A DNA stretch of 64,000 bases from Gammaproteobacteria bacterium. Lineage in GTDB: Bacteria; Pseudomonadota; Gammaproteobacteria; HTCC5015. Both the position numbers and the translations under genes were made by a program. Location: positions 1 to 64,000 of the forward strand of contig JANQRI010000009.1 in the NCBI GenBank assembly GCA_028284675.1, read 5' to 3'. The notes beneath the pieces are model-generated. The model saw nothing but the letters and a program-made list of their open reading frames with translations. It searched no databases and was not told the DNA's origin. Positions 44,369 through 52,384 of this stretch are shown here, in pieces. Position 1 is the stretch's first letter, and every line of letters starts with the position of its first letter.

Positions 44369-44722
44369 CCAAAACCCGTAATCTGGATCGGTTCGGCTTA
44401 TGAGGATTGGTGTGACTTTCCCGATGATGTGCAGGATGTTATGGGCTATGCCCTGCATCTGGCGCAATGCGGTGAGAAAGCCGATAACGTCAAGCCGCTA
44501 TCCGGCTTTAAAGGCGCGTCCGTGTTGGAGATTGTCGATAATTATGATTCCGATACTTACCGCGCTGTGTATACGGTGAAGTTCTCTGATGCGGTGTATG
44601 TGTTACATGCGTTTCAGAAGAAAAGCAAAAAAGGGATTGCGACACCGAAAAGCGATATAAAGCTGATTGAGCAACGCCTGAAACGAGCGAAGGAGTATCA
44701 TGATGAGCAAAGTAAACAATGA
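44369..44722 (+). pseudogene. HigB/RelE-like toxin (phage Gp49-like family) lacking a start codon
   Basis: From 44369 the frame reads (P)KPVIWIGSAYEDWCDFPDDV and continues through GYALHLAQCGEKADN, ASVLEIVDNYDSDTYRAVYTV, the core VYVLHAFQKKSKKGIATPK and a final IEQRLKRAKEY: a complete Gp49-like HigB toxin, an mRNA interferase fold. A GGAG Shine-Dalgarno at 44357-44360 is perfectly spaced (8 bp) for a start at 44369, but that codon is CCA. No ATG, GTG or TTG lies between the upstream stop (44345) and a GTG at 44429, which would remove about 20 N-terminal residues. So the toxin is either silenced by a start-codon mutation or made in truncated or unorthodox form. The stop overlaps the antitoxin start. 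Confidence 0.7.
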
Positions 44723-45032
44723 TGATATTACAGTCACCCAGCATCCTTTTGATGGTTTAAAGGATGGTGATGAGCGTCTGGCAAAAGCCAAGATCGCCCG
44801 GCAGATTAATAGCCTGCTCAAAGAACGCGGCCTGAAACAACGCGAAGCCGCCGAGCTTTTGGAGATCACCCAGCCCGAAGTCTCCCAGCTTTCCAATGGC
44901 CGCTTATCCGGTTTTACCTTTGACCGCTTGTATCGCTGTCTCTATGCACTGGATATGGATGTCGAAATCATCCTTAAAAAACATGTCCCAACCAGTAATA
45001 TGCCAGCAGGGATACAAGTAGTTCAGATATAA
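44700..45032 (+). CDS. HigA-like antitoxin, XRE-family helix-turn-helix protein
   Basis: 110 residues. The HTH lies at about residues 40-75 (LLKERGLKQREAAELLEITQPEVSQLSNGRL) followed by FDRLYRCLYALDMDVEIIL, typical of HigA-type antitoxins paired with Gp49-like toxins. It overlaps the toxin frame by 23 bp, implying translational coupling; an alternative start is the second ATG at 44703. The frame is intact. Expected role: bind and neutralise the toxin and repress the operon at 44329-44346. Confidence 0.85.
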   Translation: MMSKVNNDDITVTQHPFDGLKDGDERLAKAKIARQINSLLKERGLKQREAAELLEITQPEVSQLSNGRLSGFTFDRLYRCLYALDMDVEIILKKHVPTSNMPAGIQVVQI

Positions 45033-45072
45033 TATTTAACCCTTCTTCTGCACCTGATTGATTAAGAAGCTA

Positions 45073-45115
45073 AGAAAAAAGAGAAAAAAGAGAAAAAAGG
45101 GGTCAGACCCTTTTT
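45073..45115. terminator. Triplicate 9-bp purine repeat running into a palindromic bidirectional terminator
   Basis: Three perfect tandem copies of AGAAAAAAG (45073-45099) lead into AAAAAGGGGTC-A-GACCCTTTTT (45094-45115). The palindrome with A and T flanks would terminate both the higA transcript (plus) and the hemE transcript (minus). Confidence 0.55.
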
Positions 45116-45128
45116 GAGGGTTTGGTTG

Positions 45129-46205
45129 CTATGCGTTGCTTTTTTTGTATTGAGGGCTTAATTGGTGTACTGCTTCGAGCATTGCGGCGACATGTTCGGG
45201 GTTGGTTTGCGGTTGTATGCCGTGGCCGAGGTTGAAGATATGGCGGTGGCCGTAGCCGTAGTCGGCCAGGGTGTTGGCGACTTCGGTTTGAATTGCCTCT
45301 GGGCTGGCATGCAGTACGGACGGGTCGAGGTTGCCTTGTAATGTGACCCTGTCCTGCACACGTAGGCGTGCGATTCTGAGTGAAGTGGTCCAGTCCACAC
45401 CGACTGCATCGCAGCCGGTGTCGGCGATCAGGTTAAGCCATTGACCGCCGTTTTTGGTGAATAACACGATGGGTGTATCACGGGTATCTGTGTTTTCTTT
45501 GAGTGCATGCACGATTTGCTGCATGTAATTTAAAGAAAATGTCTGATACGCGGTTGGCGTCAATACACCGCCCCAGGTATCGAATAACATAAGTGCCTGT
45601 GCGCCGGCCGCGGTTTGTGCCTGCAGGTAGCGGATGATGGCGGTGGTGTTTTTCTCAAGCAGCTGGTGCAGGCATTCGGGCTGTTGGTACAGCATTTTTT
45701 TGATCACTGAAAACGTTTTGGTGGAACCGCCTTCGACCATATAGGTGGCCAGCGTCCATGGGCTGCCGGAGAAGCCTATCAGCGGTATGGTGTTGTCCAG
45801 TTCGCGCCGAATCAGTTTTACTGCATCCATCACGTAGCGCAGCTCGGATTCCGGGTCCGGTATCGGCAGTTGCTTGATCGCGTTTTCGTCCTGAAGCGGA
45901 TGTTTGAATTTGGGGCCTTCGCCTTCACTAAAGTAAAGTCCAAGGCCCATTGCGTCCGGGATGGTCAGGATATCGGAAAACAGAATCGCCGCATCCAGCG
46001 GAAATCGTTGTAACGGCTGCAGTGTGACTTCGCAGGCCAGTTCCGGCGTGCTGCATAAGGTCATAAAGTCGCTGGCCTGTTTTCGTGTTTCGCGGTATTC
46101 GGGCAGGTAGCGACCGGCCTGACGCATGATCCATACCGGGGTGCGATCGACCGGCAGTCCTTGGAGTGCCCGCAGGAAGCGGTCGTTTTTGGGTGCGTCC
46201 GGCAT
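45129..46205 (-). CDS. hemE: Uroporphyrinogen decarboxylase
   Basis: Decarboxylates the four acetate side chains of uroporphyrinogen III to give coproporphyrinogen III in heme synthesis. 358 residues with PVWIMRQAGRYLPEYR near the N-terminus, FSDILTIPDAMGLG, GFSGSPWTLATYMVEGG and the C-terminal FNLGHGIQPQTNPEHV. It follows gltD by 15 bp on the same strand, so they are probably co-transcribed. Heme made here is the substrate for CtaB/CtaA encoded at 58-60 kb. Confidence 0.97.
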   Translation of the reverse strand: MPDAPKNDRFLRALQGLPVDRTPVWIMRQAGRYLPEYRETRKQASDFMTLCSTPELACEVTLQPLQRFPLDAAILFSDILTIPDAMGLGLYFSEGEGPKFKHPLQDENAIKQLPIPDPESELRYVMDAVKLIRRELDNTIPLIGFSGSPWTLATYMVEGGSTKTFSVIKKMLYQQPECLHQLLEKNTTAIIRYLQAQTAAGAQALMLFDTWGGVLTPTAYQTFSLNYMQQIVHALKENTDTRDTPIVLFTKNGGQWLNLIADTGCDAVGVDWTTSLRIARLRVQDRVTLQGNLDPSVLHASPEAIQTEVANTLADYGYGHRHIFNLGHGIQPQTNPEHVAAMLEAVHQLSPQYKKSNA

Positions 46206-46220
46206 CGCTGACTGCAGCCG

Positions 46221-47636
46221 TCAGACTTTCAAATAGGACAGAATTCCCTCGGCAGCCTGTCTGCCTTCAAAGACAGCGGTTACGACCAGGTCTGAGCCGC
46301 GCACCATGTCACCGCCGGCAAACACTTTGGGGTTATGCGTTTGGAACAGATGGCCATCGGCAGCAGGGGTTACCATGCGACCCTGTTGGTCGATTTGCAG
46401 GTCGAAGTCTTCGAACCAGTTGGTCGGGCTGGGTCTGAAACCGAATGCGATGATCACCCGGTCGGCTGGAATAATTTCTTCGGAGCCGGGCACCGGTTCC
46501 GGACTGCGCCGGCCGCGGGCATCCGGTTTGCCAAGCTGAGTGGCGACCACTTTAACGCCTTCGACATGAGAGTCGCCGACAATTTCGATGGGCTGGCGGT
46601 TCCATAGGAACTGCACGTTTTCTTCTTTTGCATTATGCACTTCGCGGCGTGAGCCGGGCATATTGGTTTCATCCCGCCGGTACACGCAGGTCACGCTTTT
46701 AGCCTGCTGCCGGATCGCGGTGCGGTTGCAGTCCATTGCGGTGTCGCCACCGCCCAATACCACTACGCGTTGTTTTTTCATATCAATAAACTGTGAGGCA
46801 TCCTGTTCCAGCCCCATCACCCGTTTCACATTGGACACCAGGTATGGCAAAGCTTCATACACGCCGGGCAGATCTTCTCCGGGGAAGCCGCCTTTCATAT
46901 AAGTGTAGGCGCCCATGCCAAGGAAAACCGCATCATAGTCTTCCAGCAGTTTTTCAAACGGAATGTCTTTGCCGATGTCGGTGTTTAAACGAAATTCCAC
47001 ACCCATTTCTTCCATCAGGTTGCGACGGGTTTGCACAATTTCTTTTTCGAGTTTGAACGGTGGAATACCGAAGGTCAGCAGGCCGCCGATTTCGTCGTAG
47101 CGGTCAAATACGATTGGCTTGACACCGTTACGGACCAGGATGTCTGCGCAGCCGAGGCCGGCCGGGCCGGCGCCGACCACCGCAACGCGTTTATCGCTGG
47201 GTGTGATCCCGGACATATCAGGGCGCCAGCCCTGTTTCAGCGCTTCGTCAGTGATGTATTTTTCAATTGAGCCAATGGTGACTGCGCCGAAGCCGTCGTT
47301 CAGAGTACAGGCACCTTCACAAAGCCGGTCCTGCGGGCAGACCCGGCCGCAGATTTCCGGCAGCGTATTGGTTTTGTGCGACATTTCCGCCGCTTCGAAT
47401 AAGTTGCCTTCGGCGATCAGTTTTAGCCAGTTCGGAATATAGTTATGGACCGGACATTTCCATTCGCAATATGGGTTACCGCAATGCAGGCAGCGGTCGG
47501 CTTGTTGCGCGGCGGTTTCCGGATCGTAATGGCTGTAGATTTCGTTGAACTTCAGAATGCGCACCGGTGCCGGGGTTTTGCTTGGGTCCTGGCGCGGGAC
47601 GTCGAGAAACTGTAATACATTGCTTTTCTTGGTCAT
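46221..47636 (-). CDS. gltD: Glutamate synthase (NADPH), small subunit
   Basis: Passes electrons from NADPH through FAD and [4Fe-4S] clusters to GltB. The ATG at 47636 gives 471 residues, the family length, beginning TKKSNVLQFLDVPRQDPSK; the longer frame is not conserved. Seen: cysteine motifs CLHCGNPYCEWKCPVHNYIP and CGRVCPQDRLCEGAC, the FAD-binding VAVVGAGPAGLGCADIL and the NADPH-binding VVVLGGGDTAMDCNR. It is separated from gltB by 15 kb. Confidence 0.96.
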   Translation of the reverse strand: MTKKSNVLQFLDVPRQDPSKTPAPVRILKFNEIYSHYDPETAAQQADRCLHCGNPYCEWKCPVHNYIPNWLKLIAEGNLFEAAEMSHKTNTLPEICGRVCPQDRLCEGACTLNDGFGAVTIGSIEKYITDEALKQGWRPDMSGITPSDKRVAVVGAGPAGLGCADILVRNGVKPIVFDRYDEIGGLLTFGIPPFKLEKEIVQTRRNLMEEMGVEFRLNTDIGKDIPFEKLLEDYDAVFLGMGAYTYMKGGFPGEDLPGVYEALPYLVSNVKRVMGLEQDASQFIDMKKQRVVVLGGGDTAMDCNRTAIRQQAKSVTCVYRRDETNMPGSRREVHNAKEENVQFLWNRQPIEIVGDSHVEGVKVVATQLGKPDARGRRSPEPVPGSEEIIPADRVIIAFGFRPSPTNWFEDFDLQIDQQGRMVTPAADGHLFQTHNPKVFAGGDMVRGSDLVVTAVFEGRQAAEGILSYLKV

Positions 47637-47776
47637 GAGTTTGATCGCATCTGAAAAATGTTCTACTGGGGCTCCTGGCCGCGCGAACTGGTTTGCCGGC
47701 CGGAGCAGGTATTTTAGCATACGCCAGGGGGCGTGTTTTTTTATCGCCCCGGCTTGAAGAGCCCGGGCCAGGGTCT

Positions 47777-48235
47777 TTAGGCAGACCCCAGTTTTGATTT
47801 GATTTTGGCGCTGACCTGGCCCATGTCTGCGCGGCCCTGCAGCTTGGGTTTTAAAACACCCATCACTTTGCCCATATCTTTAATGGATTGGGCCCCCGTC
47901 GATGCCAGGGCTTCATCAATCAGCCGGTCAGTTTCGGCTTCGCTTAACTGCTGTGGCAGATAAGCCTGGATAATCTTCAATTCGGCGGCTTCGCGATCCG
48001 ACAGGTCATCGCGGCCGGCTTTACTAAACTGTTCAATGGATTCTTTACGCTGCTTGGTCATTTTGCCCAGCAGCGCGATAACACCCGTGTCATCAAGCTG
48101 TGTTTGCCCGTCTATCTCCAGTTGTTTGATACCGGCCAAAATGAGTCGTATGGTACCCAGGCGTTCTTTTTCGCCGGCGCGCAACGCGGCTTTCATATCT
48201 TCCTGGATGCGTTGTTTCAGGTCCTGGGCGCTCAT
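47777..48235 (-). CDS. yqeY: GatB/YqeY domain protein
   Basis: 152 residues of the YqeY family, related to the tRNA-binding tail domain of GatB; exact role unknown. Typical segments: IQEDMKAALRAGEKERLGTIRLI, then AYLPQQLSEAE and the final KDMGKVMGVLKPKLQGRADM. It lies 18 bp downstream of rpsU; the rpsU-yqeY pair is common, with dnaG next in many genomes but not here. Confidence 0.93.
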   Translation of the reverse strand: MSAQDLKQRIQEDMKAALRAGEKERLGTIRLILAGIKQLEIDGQTQLDDTGVIALLGKMTKQRKESIEQFSKAGRDDLSDREAAELKIIQAYLPQQLSEAETDRLIDEALASTGAQSIKDMGKVMGVLKPKLQGRADMGQVSAKIKSKLGSA

Positions 48236-48253
48236 CGTAAAGCTGCCGGAGTG

Positions 48254-48469
48254 CTAGAATGATCGAACGCGGCGGGATACGTCTTTGGAAATACGTTTTT
48301 GGTGCCTTTTAGTGGCGGCTGCCTGCTTGCGTTTGCGCTCGGTCGTTGGTTTTTCGTAGAATTCACGACGCCTGGTTTCGGTCAATACGCCCGCTTTCTC
48401 GCAGATTCGTTTGAAACGGCGCATCGCTGACTCAAATGGTTCATTTTCTCTAACGCGTACTGACGGCAT
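48254..48469 (-). CDS. rpsU: 30S ribosomal protein S21
   Basis: 71 residues, highly basic, with PSVRVRENEPFESAMRRFKR at the N-terminus and a C-terminus rich in Arg and Lys, exactly the S21 pattern. Divergent from tsaD with a 116-bp gap, again a conserved arrangement. Confidence 0.98.
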   Translation of the reverse strand: MPSVRVRENEPFESAMRRFKRICEKAGVLTETRRREFYEKPTTERKRKQAAATKRHQKRISKDVSRRVRSF

Positions 48470-48585
48470 AAACTCAAAATCTCTGTTTCATGTGATAAAG
48501 GGCAGGCGATTATAATGATTTGATCGGCCGGTGCCAATGGCTTGGTCTGTTTTTAACGTAAAAAATTCAGATATATCGATTCAAA

Positions 48586-49590
48586 ATGCTTGTATTGGGG
48601 ATAGAAACCTCCTGTGATGAGACAGGACTGGCGTTATTTGACAGCCGAAAAGGCTTGCTGGGGCATATATTGCACAGTCAGGCTAAAATGCATGCGGAGT
48701 ACGGCGGAGTTGTACCGGAACTGGCCTCCCGTGATCATGTGCGGCGGCAGATCCCGCTGCTGAAGCGTTTATTGGCCGATGCCGGTATCGAACGCTCCGC
48801 AATAGAGGGTGTAGCCTATACCGCCGGACCGGGTTTGCTGGGTGCATTGCTCGGCGGCGCGGCATTCGGCAGAAGTCTGGCCTGGGGTTTGGGGGTGCCG
48901 GCGATTGCGGTACACCATATGGAAGGTCATTTGTTGGCGCCGATGCTGGAGGATCCCGCACCTGCGTTTCCGTTTATTGCATTGCTGGTTTCCGGCGGGC
49001 ATTCAATGCTGGTGAAAGTCGCTGGTTCGGGTAAGTATGAGATTTTAGGCGAAAGCCTGGATGATGCGGCCGGCGAAGCATTCGATAAAACCGCACAATT
49101 GCTGAATCTGGGTTATCCGGGCGGTCCGGCACTGGCCAAGCTTGCCGAACAGGGCGATCCTGAGCGATTCAATTTTCCCCGACCGATGACCGATCGGCCC
49201 GGTTTGGATTTTAGTTTTAGCGGATTAAAGACCTTCGCACTTAACACCATCACTGCAAATCCAGATGACCAACAAACCAGAGCGGATATTGCGCGTGCTT
49301 TTGAGGAGGCGGTGGTGGATGTGATGGTTATTAAATGCCGGCGTGCATTGGAGCAGACTTCCATCAGTCGGCTGATTGTCGCCGGCGGTGTTGGTGCAAA
49401 CCGCCGTTTGCGTGCCCGCCTGAAGTCTTTAACTGAAGCGATGGGCGCCGAGCTGTATTATCCGCGTATTGAATTTTGCACGGATAACGGGGCGATGATT
49501 GCTTATGCCGGCTGCATGCGGTTACAGGCTGATAGCGAGGATGACCTGGCTATTCATGCGCGTGCCCGCTGGCCGATTACGGATTTATAA
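48586..49590 (+). CDS. tsaD: tRNA N6-adenosine threonylcarbamoyltransferase
   Basis: Transfers the threonylcarbamoyl group to A37 of ANN-decoding tRNAs, with TsaB and TsaE. 334 residues with LGIETSCDETGLALFD, the metal-binding HHMEGHLLAP, LVSGGHSMLV and the C-terminal VAGGVGANRRLR and DNGAMIAYAG. The predicted start fits the family N-terminus. Convergent with plsY. Confidence 0.97.
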   Translation: MLVLGIETSCDETGLALFDSRKGLLGHILHSQAKMHAEYGGVVPELASRDHVRRQIPLLKRLLADAGIERSAIEGVAYTAGPGLLGALLGGAAFGRSLAWGLGVPAIAVHHMEGHLLAPMLEDPAPAFPFIALLVSGGHSMLVKVAGSGKYEILGESLDDAAGEAFDKTAQLLNLGYPGGPALAKLAEQGDPERFNFPRPMTDRPGLDFSFSGLKTFALNTITANPDDQQTRADIARAFEEAVVDVMVIKCRRALEQTSISRLIVAGGVGANRRLRARLKSLTEAMGAELYYPRIEFCTDNGAMIAYAGCMRLQADSEDDLAIHARARWPITDL

Positions 49591-49612
49591 ATCAGCTTTG
49601 AGAGTCGGACCG

Positions 49613-50242
49613 TCAATTTTTTGACGCGCCGATTTTGCTTTCATTACCGCTGATCAGGCGCTGGATATTGCCGCGGTGGCGCCAGAAAATCAGCAGTGTC
49701 ATGCCGAACAGAATGACCGCAACTACTTCAGAGTCCGCGAGCCAGATTGAATAGAGCGGGGCGAGCGCAAACGCAGTTAATGCGGCCAGAGCTGAGTATT
49801 TAAACAGCCAGGCGACCAGTAGCCAGGTTAAAACGGTCAGTAAAAACACCGGCCAGGCGGTGCCGAGCAGCATACCGAGCGCGGTTGCGACACCTTTGCC
49901 GCCTTTAAAGCCGAAGAACACCGGGTATAAATGACCTATAAAGGCGCCAATACCCGCAATTGCCGGCAGCCAGGATGGTGAATTCGTGGTAAATGTATTC
50001 ACACAGATGCCGGCGATCAGTACCGCGAGCAGGCCTTTTAACGCGTCTCCCAGAAGTGTGATAATAGCGGCTTTTTTGCCGCCCAGCCGGAGTACATTGG
50101 TCGCGCCGGGATTACCGGAACCTCCGGAGCGGGGGTCCGGCAGGTTCATCAGGCGGCTGGTAATGATCGCGGTTGAAATTGAGCCGGTCAGGTAGCCAAA
50201 CAGGAACAGGGCCGGGCAGAGTATGAATATCTGAATATGCAT
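49613..50242 (-). CDS. plsY: Glycerol-3-phosphate acyltransferase PlsY
   Basis: An inner-membrane enzyme that acylates glycerol-3-phosphate using acyl phosphate. The ATG at 50242 gives 209 residues, near the family norm; an in-frame ATG ten codons upstream is possible. Five or more membrane helices are seen. Motifs: LTGSISTAIITSRL, the GSGNPGATNVLR active-site loop, GDALKGLLAVL and GHLYPVFFGFKGGKGVATALG. Confidence 0.95.
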   Translation of the reverse strand: MHIQIFILCPALFLFGYLTGSISTAIITSRLMNLPDPRSGGSGNPGATNVLRLGGKKAAIITLLGDALKGLLAVLIAGICVNTFTTNSPSWLPAIAGIGAFIGHLYPVFFGFKGGKGVATALGMLLGTAWPVFLLTVLTWLLVAWLFKYSALAALTAFALAPLYSIWLADSEVVAVILFGMTLLIFWRHRGNIQRLISGNESKIGASKN

Positions 50243-50351
50243 CGATTTAGCGGCAATGTGTCGGAACAACAATATTACCTAAAAGCTTTTCCAGCGAGAA
50301 CTGTGAAACACAGAATTCTAATGATCCATGGTACGGGCCGGGTTGAACGCG

Positions 50352-51122
50352 ATGAGTTCGCTTAAAGTACTGAGCAGTGGTCGTGGTCCGGTACTGGTTC
50401 TGCTGCATGGCTGGGGAATGAATTCCGCAGTTTGGGAAAACGTTTTAGAGTCGCTGGAGCAGTTTTTTACTGTGATACGCATTGATCTTCCCGGGCATGG
50501 TGTGAATGCCGGGTATCTGCCGGGTGAAGATTTAACGCAGTGGCTTGATGCACTGGCGGAAGCGGTTCCGGAAAATACTGGTTTATTAGGCTGGTCTTTA
50601 GGCGGGATGCTGGCGCTGGCGTTGGCGCACCGGTATCCGCAGAAAGTCAGGCGTTTGTTGATGTTGTGCAGTTCGCCGAAATTTGTTCAGTCTGATGACT
50701 GGGTTTATGCGACCGGCCGTGCGGTGTTTGATGATTTTGAGATGCGTCTGCAAACTGATGCACTTCAGGCTTTGAAGCATTTTCTCGCGTTGCAGGCTGC
50801 CGGTAGTGGTGGCCCTGGGGCGATAGTCAGGCAATTGCGCCATGCGCTTGAGTCAGGCGGGCAGCCTTCACTGGCCGGGATGGAACAAGGCCTTGGGTTT
50901 TTAAAAACATTGGATCTGCGTTCGGCATTAGATGGTTTTTGCGGCCCATTGATGATGGTTTTGGGCGAACATGATCCTCTGGTACCGGCAGGTATTGCTG
51001 GGTTATTGCTAGAGCGAAAACCTGCGTTGCCGGTAAAACTGATTTCCGGTTGTGGACATGTGCCTTTTATATCCGAGCCAGGTTTATGCGCGGATATTAT
51101 CATTGACTGGTTTGCTGACTGA
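50352..51122 (+). CDS. bioH: Pimeloyl-[acyl-carrier protein] methyl ester esterase
   Basis: Removes the methyl group that BioC adds, releasing pimeloyl-ACP for biotin synthesis. From the ATG at 50352 the product is 256 residues; an in-frame ATG at 50328 is equally free of a good ribosome-binding site, and I chose the one matching the usual N-terminus SSLKVLSSGRGPVLVLLHGWG. Alpha/beta-hydrolase marks: HGWGMNSAVW oxyanion region, nucleophile elbow GWSLGGML, acidic residue in GEHDPL and final histidine in GCGHVPFIS. bioC starts 2 bp later. Confidence 0.93.
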   Translation: MSSLKVLSSGRGPVLVLLHGWGMNSAVWENVLESLEQFFTVIRIDLPGHGVNAGYLPGEDLTQWLDALAEAVPENTGLLGWSLGGMLALALAHRYPQKVRRLLMLCSSPKFVQSDDWVYATGRAVFDDFEMRLQTDALQALKHFLALQAAGSGGPGAIVRQLRHALESGGQPSLAGMEQGLGFLKTLDLRSALDGFCGPLMMVLGEHDPLVPAGIAGLLLERKPALPVKLISGCGHVPFISEPGLCADIIIDWFAD

Positions 51123-51124
51123 TT

Positions 51125-51982
51125 ATGTCCGATACACAAAGAGTACGAAATGCATTTGACAAAGCCGCTTCAAGCTATGCCGCGGCAGCTGCATTGCAGC
51201 GGGAAGTCAGTTCACGGCTTGCGCAACGACTTGACTATATTAAGTTAAAGCCGCAAAGGGTCCTGGATCTGGGCGCTGGTGTGGGGATTAGCACCGGTTT
51301 GATGAAGCAGCGTTATCCGGGTGCGGAAATTATCGCGGTTGATTTTGCGTTGGGTATGTTGGCTGAACTTAAAAAAAATGCCGGGTTCTTCCGCAAACCA
51401 GTACCGGTTTTCCGCAAGCCGATACCGGTTTGTGCTGATGCGAGTGCATTACCGTTTGCCGATAATAGCTTTGAGTTGATTTTCTCCAGTTTGACATTGC
51501 AGTGGTGTCCGGATATTAAAGCCGTGTTTGCCGAATGCCTTCGGGTGTTAAAGCCGGGCGGGTTATTGCTGTTTTCTACTTTGGGGCCGGATACCTTGAA
51601 AGAGCTGCGCGCAAGTTGGGAGGCGGTCGACCGGGGTATGCATGTTAACCGGTTTCTGGATATGCATGATGTCGGTGACGCATTGTTGGCTGCGGGGTTT
51701 GGTGACCCGGTGATGGATAATGAATATCTCACATTGACTTATAAAAGTGTGTTGCAATTATTAAGAGAGCTCAAGCTGCTGGGTGCAAACACAGTATTGG
51801 GTGACCAGCCGAATCGTTTAACCGGCAGGCAGCATTTTCAGGCCATGCAGGATGCGTATAGGGATTTTTGTACGGAGCCGGGTGTGTATCCTGCCAGCTA
51901 TGAAGTAGTGTATGGTCTTGGCTGGGGGCGTGATTTGAATGTGCAACAGATGCACTACACATCACTAAATGATTTGGTGTAA
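51125..51982 (+). CDS. bioC: Malonyl-[acyl-carrier protein] O-methyltransferase
   Basis: Methylates malonyl-ACP to disguise it for the fatty-acid cycle, starting pimelate synthesis. 285 residues with the SAM motif VLDLGAGVGISTGLM (about residues 44-58), FALGMLAELKK and the post-motif LRVLKPGGLLLFSTLGPDTLKELR typical of BioC. An in-frame 21-bp tandem duplication at 51389-51430 gives FRKPVPV-FRKPIPV between strands 2 and 3, an unusual surface insertion. Coupled to bioH by a 2-bp gap. Confidence 0.94.
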   Translation: MSDTQRVRNAFDKAASSYAAAAALQREVSSRLAQRLDYIKLKPQRVLDLGAGVGISTGLMKQRYPGAEIIAVDFALGMLAELKKNAGFFRKPVPVFRKPIPVCADASALPFADNSFELIFSSLTLQWCPDIKAVFAECLRVLKPGGLLLFSTLGPDTLKELRASWEAVDRGMHVNRFLDMHDVGDALLAAGFGDPVMDNEYLTLTYKSVLQLLRELKLLGANTVLGDQPNRLTGRQHFQAMQDAYRDFCTEPGVYPASYEVVYGLGWGRDLNVQQMHYTSLNDLV

Positions 51983-52384
51983 GCCGGCACTCATACATAT
52001 GCGCGGGTTAAGTTATTTTTATGCCTGGGCGATAACGTGAGGGAACGTTTTCAGCGTATCGTATGCGTTTAAAATTTGTGGAGACGCTAAGGGCATTGTA
52101 AACTGGGTCCGCAATAACGGGTCTGGGTATGGATATGCCTGAAAAACAGTGGCGGCTTGCCGGGCCTGGAGTGCTGAAATTTAGAACGATGTCCCGCTAT
52201 AGGGAATGATTTTGCAACTGTCTCGTCACGATTTAAGGCGAGTGTAACAATACTATAACCGTATACTGTATGCCTTCATCGGGCTTGCCTGGGAATAGAA
52301 AAAGTTAAAAGGTTTAGCGAGAAAAACTGAATTCAAGGTAGAATAGCGGTTTTTCGCAGGCCGAATTTTTAAGGAGAACATCCA
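51983..52384. other. Intergenic region upstream of the cytochrome oxidase operon
   Basis: 402 bp without a convincing gene (the longest ATG frame seen is about 26 codons). AT-rich -10-like sequences occur near 52256 (TATAAC) and 52339 (TAGAAT), the latter about 40 bp before the coxB ATG and its AAGGAG ribosome-binding site. Neither has a good -35 partner, so regulation may involve an activator. Confidence 0.4.

Noticed and set aside
49611..49626. CGTCAA-TTTT-TTGACG palindrome at the tsaD/plsY joint as a terminator
   Set aside because: It overlaps the last codons of plsY, the stem is only six base pairs and AT-rich, and no T-run follows in either direction.
52130..52209. 26-codon ATG frame upstream of coxB
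   Set aside because: No ribosome-binding site, no recognisable sequence and too short to separate from chance.
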